Counted from the stretch's first letter, positions 27,241 through 37,389 are shown. The stretch: DNA of 64,000 bases from Geomonas ferrireducens (GCF_004917065.1 NZ_SSYA01000003.1:518318-582317); one strand, 5' to 3'. Numbers and translations: made by a program. The notes: generated from the sequence alone by a model not told the origin.

Positions 27241-30200
27241 TCACCGGTCCAGCACCTCCCTCACCTTGCGCAGCAGTTCCATCGGCTGGACCGGTTTCAT
27301 GATAAGTTCGATCCCTTCTTCGGAAACGCCCCTGTTCTGGATGAAGTCCGCAGTGTAGCCGCTCGAATAAAGCACCTTCACCCCCGGCTGCAGCAGCGTG
27401 ATCTCTTCGTAGGCTTCCCTGCCGTTGTTTTTCGGCATGATCATATCCATCAGAATCATCGCTACACGTTCCCTGTTCGCGGCGAACTGCTCGACGACGT
27501 CCTGCCCGTCCACGGCCTGGATCACCTCGTAACCGTACTGGCTGAGGATGGATACCACGAGATTGCGGACTTCGGCATCGTCCTCGGCCAGAAGGATGGT
27601 TTCGCTCCCCCCTTTTGGCGCCTCCACCTGCACGATTTGGGCGTCCGTCTCGCTCCTGGCCTCCTGCACCGGCAGGTAAATCCTGAAAGTGGTCCCGTGC
27701 CCGGGCTCGCTGTAGACGTTGATGATCCCGTTATGCTGCTTGACGATGCCGTAGACGATCGCCATGCCGAGGCCGGTCCCCTTGCCGACCTCCTTCGTGG
27801 TGTAGAACGGCTCGAAGATCCTCTTGCGGGTCTCCTCGTCCATACCGCTGCCGCTATCCGACACGGTCACCACGGCGTAGCTCCCCGGTTCCTCACGCCC
27901 GGATTCGTGGTCGAAGGGGGACTCCACCGCCTGCAGTCCGGTCTCGATGGTGAGCATGCCGCCTTTGGGCATGGAATCGCGCGCGTTGGTCGCCAGGTTG
28001 ATCAGCACCTGTTCGAGCTGCCCCACGTCGGCGTGCACGATGAGCCGGTCGCCGTAGGTCACCGTCTTCAGGTGTATGTCCTCGCCGATCACCCTGAGGA
28101 TGAATTTCTTGAAGTTCTCGATGACCTCGTTCAGATCGACAGGTACCAGGTGGATCACCTGTTTCCTGCTGAACGTAAGCAGTCCCTGGGTGAGCTGCGC
28201 CGCCCGTTCGGACGATGACAGGATGTGGTCAAGCCATTCCTGCTCTTTTTTGCTGAGGCTTTCGTTCATCTTGAGCATATTGCCGTAGCCGGTGATCACC
28301 TGCAGGATGTTGTTGAAATCGTGGGCGACACCGCCAGCCAGTTGCCCTACCGCTTCCATCTTCTGCGACTGCCGGAGCTGGTCTTCGAGGTGGATGCGCT
28401 CGGCAAGCATCCTCGAGACCTTTATCGAGGTGAAACTGAGCGTGGAAACCATCTTGGTCAGTTCCGCGTAGAATTTCATCCCCGCTTCGGCCGCTTCCTT
28501 TGTGAAACGGGGCACCCGATCCAGCGCTGCCAGGTACTCGGTCTCGTCGAACCCGTAGCGCCTTGCCTGCTCGCGGAAAAGCTCCACGTCGGGCGGTTCG
28601 TCCTCGTAGAAGAACTGCCCGATGAAGACGTTGCCGACGTGCCTCCCACCAACCTCTATCGGCGTCACTATGTCCCACATGTTGTTCTTGCAACGGTAGC
28701 GTTTGGACTCGCCTACCGCCACCCCCCTGGAAAGAACCGTGTCGCTTTCGAGGCAGTTCCTGCATGCCTCGGGGTGGACCCTGTGGAACTTGGTGCAGAT
28801 GTCCTGCCACCCTACCGAGACGAGCACCTTCCCCGAAACATCGAGGACCGCTCCCAGCATCCCGGTTATCCTGTAGAAATCCTCCATCATGGCCTGGAGC
28901 ATCTCGCTGTCGATGATGTCCGAGAGTTCAAGGGCGCCTATGTCGCCTTCTGGTTCCAGGATTGCCTTGAGTTTGTGCCGGACCGTCTCCTCGCTCTGTT
29001 TAAGCGCTGTCTCGGCCCGTCTTCGCTCCTCGACCTCCTCTTCCAGCATTGCGGTCTGTTCCTCGAGCAGCGCCGTCTGCTCCTGGAGCGCTTCCTGGGT
29101 GATCTCCCGCTCAGCCAGTTCCTCCTCGAGTTGAGCGCTTTTCTTTTTCAGCTCGTTTTCCATCTGCTTCAGTTCGGTGATGTCCGTCGATATGCCGCAG
29201 AGGCCGTATATGGCGCCTGCTTCGTCACGCAGCGGAAGCTTCACCGTCCAGTAACTGCGCGGCTTTTCGTTCTCGGCAGCCAGATTGGTCTCTTCCCTTT
29301 TGATGGTGAGCCCCTCCTCGAGCACGGGGCGGTCGCTGACGATGATCTCGCGCACCGATTCGGGGGAGAAGAACGCGTCGTCTGTCTTTCCCAGGATCTT
29401 ATCTTCCGGTAGGCCGAACAGTTCGCAGACCTCGCGGTTCACATAGCTGTAGCGGTACTTGGTGTCCTTTATGAAGATGTAGGCGCCGACGTTGTCGAGG
29501 ATGGTGTCCAGGCGCAGCTTGCTTTCCCGTAGAGCGGCTTCGGACGCTTTTCTTTCGCGACTGCGCCTGTAGAAGAAATAGACGGCAAGGCACGCCACCA
29601 GGAGCGCGAAGGGAAGCAGGTACTTCAACATGTCCCTGAAGGTTGGCTCCTTGGTCTCGTAAACGCCGAACCACTTCTGGTACAGCTCGTCATAGTCGCC
29701 GTCTGCCTTGGTCAGGGCCAAACCCTCGTTGAGCGCCGCGAGAAGGTCCGACTCTCCTTTGCGCACGCCGAAGGTGAACTTCTGCGCGTAGCCGACTTTG
29801 GCATCCAAGGCCCGCACGTTTTCGATGTGGAGTTCGCGCAGCGTCTGCATGCCGGCGAGCTTGCTGAGCAGCATGGCGTCGTGCTTTCCGGAGGAGAGGA
29901 GCCGTAGTCCTTCGCGGGCATCGCTCACCAGCACCAGTTGCTTTTGCCACCCCTTGGAGATGGCGTATTCATGGGCGAGGTCGGATTTGAACACGATGAT
30001 GGATTTCCCCGCCAGGTCTTCCTCGGAGCGTATGCGGGAGTCTCCCTTGCGCACGAATATCGCGCCGTTGACGGTGACGTGGGGAACGCTGAAATCGGTG
30101 TAGCGATGCCGCTCCTCGGAGGTCGCTATATTTACCAGCACGTCGACCTTGCCATCCCTGAACTCCTGGAGCAGCTCGCCCCACGGCCTGACGCGGATGC

Positions 30201-30402
30201 TGTATTTGAGCCCCGCTTCCTGGGCGACCTCTTTCCATAGTTCCACGGCGAAGCCGCCTGCCGTCTCGTCGGTACTTCCGGTGGAGAAGGGGGGGAAATT
30301 CTCCTCGCTCCCGACCACCAGCGTTTTCTGGGATTGATAGGCGCCCGGTGCTGCTGCAACGGAGACTATGAGGCATAGCATGAGGATGAGACTTTTGAAC
30401 AT
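27241..30402 (-). CDS. hybrid sensor kinase: SBP_bac_3-PAS-PocR-HisKA-HATPase-receiver
   Basis: 1053 residues. Signal sequence at 1-18, periplasmic solute-binding domain at about 28-245 (ENFPPFSTG, KVDVLVNIATSEERH, DLAGKSIIVF), membrane helix at about 262-280, PAS at about 295-415, a long coiled coil, a PocR domain at about 490-650 (ICTKFHRVHPEACRNCLESD with conserved cysteines, then RCKNNMWDIVTPI), HisKA (GGVAHDFNNILQV), HATPase_c (DSGSGMDEE, GKGTGLGMAI) and a receiver (LLAEDDAEV, acceptor in MILMDMIMPKN). It therefore reads an external ligand through the SBP domain and an internal one through PocR. The ATG at MFKSL has AAAGGA upstream. A longer in-frame start would hide the signal peptide. 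No partner regulator is adjacent. Confidence 0.92.
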   Translation of the reverse strand: MFKSLILMLCLIVSVAAAPGAYQSQKTLVVGSEENFPPFSTGSTDETAGGFAVELWKEVAQEAGLKYSIRVRPWGELLQEFRDGKVDVLVNIATSEERHRYTDFSVPHVTVNGAIFVRKGDSRIRSEEDLAGKSIIVFKSDLAHEYAISKGWQKQLVLVSDAREGLRLLSSGKHDAMLLSKLAGMQTLRELHIENVRALDAKVGYAQKFTFGVRKGESDLLAALNEGLALTKADGDYDELYQKWFGVYETKEPTFRDMLKYLLPFALLVACLAVYFFYRRSRERKASEAALRESKLRLDTILDNVGAYIFIKDTKYRYSYVNREVCELFGLPEDKILGKTDDAFFSPESVREIIVSDRPVLEEGLTIKREETNLAAENEKPRSYWTVKLPLRDEAGAIYGLCGISTDITELKQMENELKKKSAQLEEELAEREITQEALQEQTALLEEQTAMLEEEVEERRRAETALKQSEETVRHKLKAILEPEGDIGALELSDIIDSEMLQAMMEDFYRITGMLGAVLDVSGKVLVSVGWQDICTKFHRVHPEACRNCLESDTVLSRGVAVGESKRYRCKNNMWDIVTPIEVGGRHVGNVFIGQFFYEDEPPDVELFREQARRYGFDETEYLAALDRVPRFTKEAAEAGMKFYAELTKMVSTLSFTSIKVSRMLAERIHLEDQLRQSQKMEAVGQLAGGVAHDFNNILQVITGYGNMLKMNESLSKKEQEWLDHILSSSERAAQLTQGLLTFSRKQVIHLVPVDLNEVIENFKKFILRVIGEDIHLKTVTYGDRLIVHADVGQLEQVLINLATNARDSMPKGGMLTIETGLQAVESPFDHESGREEPGSYAVVTVSDSGSGMDEETRKRIFEPFYTTKEVGKGTGLGMAIVYGIVKQHNGIINVYSEPGHGTTFRIYLPVQEARSETDAQIVQVEAPKGGSETILLAEDDAEVRNLVVSILSQYGYEVIQAVDGQDVVEQFAANRERVAMILMDMIMPKNNGREAYEEITLLQPGVKVLYSSGYTADFIQNRGVSEEGIELIMKPVQPMELLRKVREVLDR

Positions 30403-30642
30403 TCCGGGTCCTTTGTTCGATGTTCGGATGCACTGTATCAGGCCGGACAAAAGCGGGAACCTGGCCTTAATGAGTTGTGGACATAGAAAAGATAACAGAG
30501 AAAAAGAAGTCGTAAAGAGAACGGTCAATTGCGGTTTGAGTTTGCGGGGAATCGGCTGTTCTAGTGGCGGGGGGCTGCGGAGACTGCGAACGAACCCCAT
30601 TCGATGGGCCTTCCAGGGGCGGAAACGGTGAAGCTCTCTCTA

Positions 30643-30671
30643 TTGACAGTTTGGTGTGAAATGATTAATCT
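30643..30671 (+). promoter_or_regulatory. candidate sigma-70 promoter of TPR gene
   Basis: TTGACA at 30643-30648, 17-base spacer, TAATCT at 30666-30671, about 49 bases before the ATG. The rest of the 317-base divergent gap (30403-30719) shows no other signal. Confidence 0.5.
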
Positions 30672-30719
30672 TTTGTGCGGGAATGTGGAGCACATGCTGC
30701 AATGAAGGAGACGACCGTG

Positions 30720-31679
30720 ATGGATGATATAGCCAACAAGAGGATTGAAAAGCTGACGAACCAGGGGCTTGATCATTTGGAGGCCGGAAGGTACTCGGAA
30801 GCTATTCAAGTCGCCATGAAGCTCGAAGAGGCCAAAGGGCCTCTCGCCTTCTACATTGCCGCAGAGGTCTATGCCAGCTCCAAGAATTTCAGAGATGCCG
30901 TTTCGACGATGAGGCGCGGCGTGTTGAAGCGCCCCACTTTTTGGACGAACTGGTTCTTCCTCGGCATCTATCTCGGTCAACTTAATAAATATGAAGAAGC
31001 GCTGGCCGCCTATGAACAGGCACTGCTTTGTCCGCAGGCGAACGCGGATATGATTCGTCTCAACATGGCATTTCTCTCGATAGCTTGTAAGGACTTCCAG
31101 GCGGCGCTGGATTACCTTGACTGCCTCGAACAAACTTCTCTGCGATCGGGTGCCGAACAGGCGCGAGTGGCTGCTTTGGAGGGGGTCGGCAGACTTGCCG
31201 AAGCGGAAGCATTGGCCGAAGTCCTTCTCAAGGAGCGTACCGAGGGAGATGAGGAGTATCAAAAAAGGGTGGGGCTTGTGGCCGCGGCACTCGCGCGCAT
31301 TCGGTTGCAAAAGGGACGATCAAAGGAAGAGGTCCGGAGTTTCCTGATGCATTTTCTGGAGGAGTTCGGATGCAGCACGCCGGTGCTCTTTGAAATAGTG
31401 AAGCTGGAAGAATTACGCTACAGTGCGGAGTCCAAATATTACCGCCTCGCGATTGTCGCCAAGCTCCCGATGGACCATCCCTGGTATCGGGAGGCGCAGG
31501 CTTACGGAATCGTCTACGACGTGGTATCGGATTCAGAGGAACGGGCGCTCGAGATGGTCAAGGTATTCGAGAGCGCCGCCGGGGTCGAGAGCGTAGACGT
31601 GGCGAGTTGCAAGATACGTGGAGACATGCCGGAAGAGCCGATGGGTGTTTTTTGGTTCAGCGAGAAATTTTTCAGCTAA
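30720..31679 (+). CDS. tetratricopeptide-repeat protein
   Basis: 319 residues, all helical, with TPR-like units at about 10-150 (DHLEAGRYSEAIQVAMKLEE, LGQLNKYEEALAAYEQAL, DFQAALDYLDCLEQ). ATG at 30720 chosen because AAGGAG lies nine bases before it; an in-frame ATG at 30702 overlaps that site. No signal peptide or enzyme domain. Likely a cytoplasmic scaffold. The partner is unknown. Its stop overlaps the end of the convergent next gene. Confidence 0.75.
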   Translation: MDDIANKRIEKLTNQGLDHLEAGRYSEAIQVAMKLEEAKGPLAFYIAAEVYASSKNFRDAVSTMRRGVLKRPTFWTNWFFLGIYLGQLNKYEEALAAYEQALLCPQANADMIRLNMAFLSIACKDFQAALDYLDCLEQTSLRSGAEQARVAALEGVGRLAEAEALAEVLLKERTEGDEEYQKRVGLVAAALARIRLQKGRSKEEVRSFLMHFLEEFGCSTPVLFEIVKLEELRYSAESKYYRLAIVAKLPMDHPWYREAQAYGIVYDVVSDSEERALEMVKVFESAAGVESVDVASCKIRGDMPEEPMGVFWFSEKFFS

Positions 31680-32077
31680 CTTTGCGACGGTGAGGGAGCA
31701 CCCTCCGCGGGAGAATCGAGTTGCGCGAGCAGCGATTGCCTGCGGCGGGGATCGGTCAGCCTCCTTACCAGCCTGCTGCACTGGCGGCGGTGAGCCATGG
31801 TGATGATCATGGTTTGGCGGTCGTCGTTTTCCGAAGCTTCCCTGTATCGCCACTCCTCGGTTTCGATTATCGCCTCCAGGAATTCCCCGAAATCGGACCA
31901 GTCCTCGTTATCCACGAGGTATTGCAGCAGGTCGCGTGCCCCGATAACCTGCGCAAATGCGAAGAGCCGACGCGGTTCATTATCGACTTCCTCCACGCTT
32001 TGAGATCTCCTGATCGATTCCTTGCTTAACGTCCCCAACTCCATTGAGAGCAGTCTGTCTTCTCTCGCAATATCCAT
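31676..32077 (-). CDS. hypothetical protein
   Basis: 133 residues, highly charged, helical, ending in a proline/serine-rich tail. GGGGAGG precedes the ATG. No family recognised. It is convergent with the TPR gene, overlapping by four bases. Confidence 0.6.
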   Translation of the reverse strand: MDIAREDRLLSMELGTLSKESIRRSQSVEEVDNEPRRLFAFAQVIGARDLLQYLVDNEDWSDFGEFLEAIIETEEWRYREASENDDRQTMIITMAHRRQCSRLVRRLTDPRRRQSLLAQLDSPAEGAPSPSQS

Positions 32078-32222
32078 GATGCGCCTCCCCTTAGCTGGAA
32101 TGGTTGGTGCGTTACTACGGTGGCGAGTTCAGTGGTCGGTGCGACTTCGCTTTTTGCCAGTCACAAAATGTACCGCATGGGGGGAGGATTTGCCACGGCT
32201 GCCGTAAAAAACGGCCCCGACG

Positions 32223-33200
32223 CTACGGCTTCGTCGCGGTGAAGATGGCACGCAGCGGTGCGGGGTGTCCTTCGATGGTCTTCTCCGGGGCGTCGGGGTC
32301 GAGGAAATCGGGGAGCGACTCGAAGCGCATCCAATCGGTGGTGCGCTGCTCGCCGGTGCTCGTGCGGTTCGTGTCGACGCAGGCAATCTCGGTGAAGCCG
32401 CAGCGCTTAAGCCACAGGGTCATCGCGGCGATGGAGGGGAGGAACCAGACGTTGCGCATCTTCGCGTAACGCCCCTGCGGCATGAAGACCGTCTCCTGGT
32501 CCCCTTCGACGATCAGCGTCTCCAGGATCAGTTGACCGCCGGGGCGCAGGCACCCCTTCAGCTCGAACAGATGGTCGAGCGGCGAGCGACGATGGTAGAG
32601 AACACCCATGGAGAAGACGCTGTCGAAGCAGGCGAGATCAGGCGGGACATCCTCGATGCCGATGGGAAGGACATGGTGCTGCGGGTCGCGGAGGTAGCGC
32701 TGCATCACCTGGAACTGCTGTACCGAAAGCAGGAAAGGGTCGATGCCCAGTACGAACTCGGCGCCTGCGCCGCGCATGCGCCAGCCATGATAACCGTTGC
32801 CGCAGCCGACATCGAGGACCCTGCGTCCGGCGAGGGGCTCTATGTGCGGGGAGACGCGATCCCACTTCCAGTCCGAGCGCCACTCGGTATCGATCTCGAT
32901 GCCGAAGAAGTTGTAGGGGCCTTTGCGCCAGGGGTGAAATGCCTGGAGCTGAGCGATCAATTCTTCGCGGTTCACTTTTGCGACCTCGAGGTCGGCACTT
33001 GAGCCGATGGTGACGCTGTCGCGCAGTTCAACATGGGACGGACGCAGTTCCGGCAGCGACTGCAGGGCGCTAAGCCAACCGGACATTTTCCCGTGGCTGT
33101 CGAGATCCAGTCTCTCCGGCAGAGTCGCCTGCAACTGCTCTGCCCAGCGCTCCTGACCCATGGCGATTAATTGCGGATAGAGGGCGTCGTAGAAATTCAT
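32223..33200 (-). CDS. cmoB: tRNA U34 carboxymethyltransferase CmoB
   Basis: 325 residues. The C-terminal two thirds is a SAM-dependent methyltransferase fold with [15 protein letters not shown] and [13 protein letters not shown]. The N-terminal part and [22 protein letters not shown] are diagnostic of CmoB, which transfers the carboxymethyl group of carboxy-SAM to 5-hydroxyuridine 34 of tRNAs. ATG taken at [10 protein letters not shown], overlapping the cmoA stop (ATGA), so the two are co-translated. Confidence 0.95.
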   Translation of the reverse strand: MNFYDALYPQLIAMGQERWAEQLQATLPERLDLDSHGKMSGWLSALQSLPELRPSHVELRDSVTIGSSADLEVAKVNREELIAQLQAFHPWRKGPYNFFGIEIDTEWRSDWKWDRVSPHIEPLAGRRVLDVGCGNGYHGWRMRGAGAEFVLGIDPFLLSVQQFQVMQRYLRDPQHHVLPIGIEDVPPDLACFDSVFSMGVLYHRRSPLDHLFELKGCLRPGGQLILETLIVEGDQETVFMPQGRYAKMRNVWFLPSIAAMTLWLKRCGFTEIACVDTNRTSTGEQRTTDWMRFESLPDFLDPDAPEKTIEGHPAPLRAIFTATKP

Positions 33201-33928
33201 TTGATAGCGACCATGGAGGCGAAGTTGAAGCACTGGAACCACACCTCGACGGAAGAGAACCCGGCCGACTTAAGCCGCTCCTGGTGGCAGGCAAGTGTCT
33301 CAGGGATCATGACGTTTTCCAGGGCTGACCGCTTCTGGCTGATCTCCAGATCGCTGTAGCCGTTGGCCCGCTTGAAGTCGTGATGCAGTTCCTGATGAAA
33401 GTGCTGCCGCGCCGGCTCGCTGAAGGCGATCTTCTCGGAGAGGATGAGGATGCCGCCCGGCCTGAGCCCGGCATAGATGCGCCCGATCAGCTCCTGACGC
33501 TGTGCCGGGGGGATGAACTGCAGTGTGAAGTTCAGGACGACCACCGAGGCATTCTCGATGGGGACATCCTGGATGTCGGCACAGACCATGGTCACCGGAA
33601 CGGCCGGAGCGGCATCGCGCGCCAGCAGTTCGCGGCCACGCTCAAGCATCGCCGGGGAGTTGTCGACCGCGATGATGTCGCAGTCTTGTTCCTTGATGCG
33701 CTGGCGCATGGAAAGGGTGGCCGCTCCGAGGGAACAGCCGAGGTCATAGCAGTGGCTCCCCGCCTGGGCGTACTTCGCGGCGAGGATGCCGATGTTGGAT
33801 ATGATCATCCCGTAGCCGGGGACCGAGCGTTGTATCATGTCAGGGAAGACCGCGACGACCCGTTCGTCGAACTTGAAGTCGATCATCTCCTGCAGAGGGG
33901 CGGCATAGATGGCATCTGTTTTTTTCAT
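33197..33928 (-). CDS. cmoA: carboxy-S-adenosyl-L-methionine synthase CmoA
   Basis: 243 residues. Methyltransferase-like fold with [31 protein letters not shown] and [14 protein letters not shown]. CmoA makes carboxy-SAM from SAM and prephenate for the CmoB reaction. Start ambiguous between GTG at 33931 and the next ATG; the ATG is given. First gene of the cmoAB pair. Confidence 0.95.
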   Translation of the reverse strand: MKKTDAIYAAPLQEMIDFKFDERVVAVFPDMIQRSVPGYGMIISNIGILAAKYAQAGSHCYDLGCSLGAATLSMRQRIKEQDCDIIAVDNSPAMLERGRELLARDAAPAVPVTMVCADIQDVPIENASVVVLNFTLQFIPPAQRQELIGRIYAGLRPGGILILSEKIAFSEPARQHFHQELHHDFKRANGYSDLEISQKRSALENVMIPETLACHQERLKSAGFSSVEVWFQCFNFASMVAIK

Positions 33929-34281
33929 CACAGTCTTGGGTTCCTCGTGAAGCTGTTTTTGCGTGAAGCAGAGAGTGGAACATAGCCCGTTTCCTCCCGA
34001 ACATCAACCCCGTGTTTGCCATTCCGAGATAATGCCGCCCCGAATCGAGCCGAAGTTATGGTGACAGGTCACAGGGCTGAAGGCAGGTTCCACTTATAGA
34101 CAATGGGAATAATTTTTATGCGAAAAGATAATTTCACTGGCGGCGCCGGTTGAAGTAATGTTACGAATCTTTCAAGGGCCTGAGTCGATACAGGGGGACC
34201 CTTACCCTTGTGCACTGGCTGGTCCACACCTTGTCCCATCGCCGTTATGATGCGGTGATCAATTAAAAGGAAGGAACTGCG
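33929..34281. other. intergenic region between cmoA and the LysE gene
   Basis: 353 bases between divergent genes. A/T-rich around 34100-34160. I see no RNA gene, repeat or convincing promoter. Confidence 0.4.
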
Positions 34282-34947
34282 ATGTTCTCCACTATTCTTA
34301 CAATTTGGCTTCTATACGTAGCAGTTCTGCTCAGTCCGGGGGCGAATACGCTCCTAATCACCCAGCTTGCGGCAAGCGATGACGGCAAATCGGCCCGAGT
34401 GGCGGCCATCGGAGTCGCCGTCGGTTCCACCATCTGGTGCATCTGTGCCGTGTGCGGGCTGCACGTTATTTTCGTGGTGTTTCCAACTCTCAGGATGGCG
34501 CTGCAGATTTCCGGCGCGGTCTATCTCCTGTACATCGCGTGGCGTCTCTGGCGTTCAGCCGCCGCGCACGATTCGGAGGAGAAGGTTCGCGCCGCGAAAA
34601 CCCCGCTGGCAGCCTTTCGTCTTGGCTTTTTGACCAACATAACCAATCCGAAGGCGGCCCTCTTTTTCGGCAGTATTCTGGCCGCCTCCTTTCCTGCCGC
34701 TCCGGACAAGGTCCTGCAGGTTTCAGTCATAGCACTCGTGATGGTGTCGTCGGCCTCCTGGCATCTGCTTCTCGCGTATGTCTTTTCACGCAGCAAGGTG
34801 CGCACCGGCTATGCCCGTTTTCGCAGTCCCTTCAATCGCCTCGCCGCCGTTGTCGTAAGCAGTGTCGGCCTAGCCCTTTTCATCACCACCTTAAAGGAAG
34901 CCCGCCGCCAGATCTCCACCGCATCCGCAAGCTTCACCGGCACCTAG
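34282..34947 (+). CDS. LysE/RhtB-family exporter
   Basis: 221 residues, six helices. The N-terminal LSPGANTLLITQLAASDDGKS and GFLTNITNPKAALFFGSIL are the family's conserved pieces. Members export amino acids or related small molecules across the inner membrane. AAGGAAGGA precedes the ATG. Single gene. Substrate not deducible. Confidence 0.88.
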   Translation: MFSTILTIWLLYVAVLLSPGANTLLITQLAASDDGKSARVAAIGVAVGSTIWCICAVCGLHVIFVVFPTLRMALQISGAVYLLYIAWRLWRSAAAHDSEEKVRAAKTPLAAFRLGFLTNITNPKAALFFGSILAASFPAAPDKVLQVSVIALVMVSSASWHLLLAYVFSRSKVRTGYARFRSPFNRLAAVVVSSVGLALFITTLKEARRQISTASASFTGT

Positions 34948-35388
34948 CGGGTTGGTGGCATTTCAAGCAACAGATAAACGTGTCTTCGCGTCCAAGCGAG
35001 TACAAAGTACCCCCGCCGTTGCTGTGCTGTAGGGGGTATTCCTCTAGCGTCAATGACGCATGGTTCCCAATCATCCTTCCGCTCCACCCGTAAAATGCCT
35101 GTAAATACCTAAACTTTTTTTGAGGAGAGGTCCTGTCCATCTACATGCAGGTCTTCGTCAGTACCGTTCCAGTGGCGTGTGGTGGTTCAGGAGTAAGATC
35201 GCCTCAATGGCATCGCTACTGGCCTCACAGGAGAGGGACCGCATAAGGGACTATGCGCATAGGTGGTTTTGCTGCGGAAGTGAGGATGGTTGACAGAAGG
35301 GTGTAAATTGGTAGGATCTAATTTTTTTTCTGATTTGATATCCCTTCTTGCTAGGCTGAGTTGAGCGGCGAACCTTCGGAGGACACAC
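34948..35388. other. intergenic region with weak hairpin
   Basis: 441 bases. A stem GTACCCCC/GGGGGTAT at about 35007-35039 may end the LysE transcript. Base composition falls to A/T-rich before the next gene, marking the start of the accessory stretch. No gene supported. Confidence 0.35.
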
Positions 35389-35814
35389 ATGTCAGAGTTC
35401 TACAGGTATTTCAAAGAAAACATGGAGGCTCTTGGTTTGCCTGCGCCGACAAGCCTTTTCGGTACTCTTCAAGCTGCAATTGCAACTGCTTCTACAATCC
35501 TCAGTCAGATAAACAAGTACGGCCCCCGTGTGACGATAAAAGACCTTGCCAAAGGTGCTACTCGGTTGGAGCAATTGACGTATCTCGGTTCCGTTTGCGC
35601 AGCTTTTTATGTCGGAGCTGTAATAGGTAGTATCGCCGTTGCGACTGGCCGGTCTCTTGCTGGTGGTACGTCAATTGTGGACGTATTGTTTGTCGCCACA
35701 AGGCATGATCTGAACCGGAGTTGGCTTCTTTCGGTACTGCAGCGTTGGCCAGCTATATATGACAGCAACGCTTCAGCCAGAAACATGTTTCGATTTGAGG
35801 CGGTGAACGCATGA
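35389..35814 (+). CDS. hypothetical protein
   Basis: 141 residues with GGAGGA before the ATG. A hydrophobic, glycine-rich segment (YLGSVCAAFYVGAVIGSIAVATG at about 64-86) could span a membrane. Not recognised. Its stop overlaps the next start (ATGA), so the two genes form a pair, 260 bases upstream of mqsRA. Confidence 0.55.
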   Translation: MSEFYRYFKENMEALGLPAPTSLFGTLQAAIATASTILSQINKYGPRVTIKDLAKGATRLEQLTYLGSVCAAFYVGAVIGSIAVATGRSLAGGTSIVDVLFVATRHDLNRSWLLSVLQRWPAIYDSNASARNMFRFEAVNA

Positions 35815-36035
35815 GGGACCGTGGATTCCTCTTTATCGTGGCCTGCCTCTTGGCTACAGCCTCATGGGTGTTCTGGCATTTTATGGCCGAAGACGCCTTT
35901 ACTGTCTTCTCCACGATCGTCCTGCTCTGTGTCGCACTCGACAACTTCCGGCTACGCCAGAAGCTGAGAACCCTGCAATGGCAACTGTCGGGGAGGTCTC
36001 CTTTGCATCTAAAAAAGGGCGGTGCAGATCACTGA
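35811..36035 (+). CDS. small membrane protein
   Basis: 74 residues, two helices at about 4-22 and 27-44, then a basic tail. Translation is coupled to the preceding gene. Family unknown. Confidence 0.5.
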   Translation: MRDRGFLFIVACLLATASWVFWHFMAEDAFTVFSTIVLLCVALDNFRLRQKLRTLQWQLSGRSPLHLKKGGADH

Positions 36036-36076
36036 AGAAACTTGTTGGATACATCATAATGGTGTAAAAGGAAACC

Positions 36077-36394
36077 ATGGCTGAGAAGCGCAAGCCGAGT
36101 TACGATCTCGATGCCTTAAAGACCGCCTTCAGCACGGTTGACCGGCTTGCCCTCACTGGTACCGCCCTGCGCACTTCTGCTGCCATAGGCTTCGGGCGTG
36201 CAGAAATCGTGGCCACGATCCATTCCATGCAGCGGGGACAGTTTTACAAGTCAATGACCTCTTACTCCGATGCCAGACTCTGGCAGGATGTTTACCACGT
36301 GCCGTCGCCGCTGGGGCTGCTTTACGTCAAGTTCACCGCCGATGTCGTTACGGAGTTTCTGCTGTTGTCGTTCAAGGAGAAGGATGATGAGTAA
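36077..36394 (+). CDS. mqsR: MqsR-family mRNA interferase toxin
   Basis: 105 residues. FYKSMTSYSDARLWQDVYH and VYVKFTADVVTEFLLLSFKEK-type C-terminus match MqsR (RelE fold), which cuts mRNA, mainly at GCU in E. coli. The N-terminus is typical (YDLDALKTAF). The antitoxin gene begins just before its stop. Toxin-first order is the normal one for mqsRA. Confidence 0.9.
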   Translation: MAEKRKPSYDLDALKTAFSTVDRLALTGTALRTSAAIGFGRAEIVATIHSMQRGQFYKSMTSYSDARLWQDVYHVPSPLGLLYVKFTADVVTEFLLLSFKEKDDE

Positions 36395-36800
36395 CCCTGT
36401 GTGCCCTGAAACCGGAGCGCCGATGTATCGTGACACCCGCCCCATGACCCTTACTTACAAGGGGGAATCAATCACCTTCGACATGCCGGGCTGGTACTGC
36501 GACCAGTCGGACGAGAGCGTCCATACAGGCGAGGATCTGAAAGCCTCCGATCGAATTCTGAACCGCTTGAAGGCCGCCCACGAGGGACTCCTTCCGCCCG
36601 AAGAGATCCGTCGCATCAGGAAAAAGCTGCACCTGACCCAGGAGGCGGCGGGGCTTCTGATCGGCGGCGGTCCTCGGGCCTTTCAAAAGTATGAAAAGGG
36701 GGACCTGCTGCCCAGCCGGGCGATAAGTACTGCCCTTATCCTCCTCGACCGCGATCCGGAGGGGCTTTCGGTCCTCAAAACCCCTAAAAAGGCTGCTTGA
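36387..36800 (+). CDS. mqsA: MqsA-family antitoxin
   Basis: 137 residues. N-terminal zinc part with CPETGAPM...GWYCDQS, then a helix-turn-helix (IRKKLHLTQEAAGLLIGGGPRAFQKYEKG) of MqsA type. It binds and blocks MqsR and represses the operon. Two adjacent ATGs; the second has the better distance from AAGGAG. Confidence 0.88.
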   Translation: MSNPVCPETGAPMYRDTRPMTLTYKGESITFDMPGWYCDQSDESVHTGEDLKASDRILNRLKAAHEGLLPPEEIRRIRKKLHLTQEAAGLLIGGGPRAFQKYEKGDLLPSRAISTALILLDRDPEGLSVLKTPKKAA

Positions 36801-36855
36801 GATCTTGTAAGCGATTGACAGTTAATAACGGCCGGTGAAAGAGGGGGGCGTGGTT

Positions 36856-37389
36856 TCAGCCTCGTGACGACATCGGTTCACCCTGATTGAGCAGGCGCCA
36901 GCCTTTGACGCTCTTGATGATGACCCAGAGGTAGGTGAGGGCGAGGATGACTATCCCGACACCGACGAACAGGAAGAGTATCCCGAGGAGATAGCCGATG
37001 AGGGATTTCCAGAAGATGCTTATCTGGTAGTCGAAGTGCGTGCGGGTGAGGGCAGGGGACGCGCTGCCGCGGTAGACATAGGCTAATGCGACACCGACGA
37101 TCATGGTGACGCCCCACAGAATCGCACCGATGTAGCAGCCGTAGACCACGGCAGGCATGGTCTTCTCCGACGTCTGTACCTTGTTGAAAGCCTCCGAAAC
37201 GTCTCCCATGCCGTAGCCCATCAGGTAGATCTCGCGAGCGTATTCCCCATCAACAACGAAGTCGACCCGGTCCCTCGGTTGAGGCGCGCGGGGGCTTTTC
37301 CAGTCCGAACTCCTGAAGCGGTACCTGGTACCGTCAGCCGTCCTGATGACTCCCTCTTCCGCATCGATTCCAAGCACCATGCCTTCCAT
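36856..37389 (-). CDS. membrane protein with small N-terminal beta domain
   Basis: 177 residues. Residues 1-52 look like an OB/cold-shock-type beta domain (MVLGIDAEEGVIRTADGTRYRF, RDRVDFVVDGE). Two helices follow (about 78-103 and 128-158) and a C-terminus resembling DUF4870-like proteins (LWVIIKSVKGWRLLNQGEPM). Role unknown. Convergent with mqsA. Confidence 0.65.
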   Translation of the reverse strand: MEGMVLGIDAEEGVIRTADGTRYRFRSSDWKSPRAPQPRDRVDFVVDGEYAREIYLMGYGMGDVSEAFNKVQTSEKTMPAVVYGCYIGAILWGVTMIVGVALAYVYRGSASPALTRTHFDYQISIFWKSLIGYLLGILFLFVGVGIVILALTYLWVIIKSVKGWRLLNQGEPMSSRG

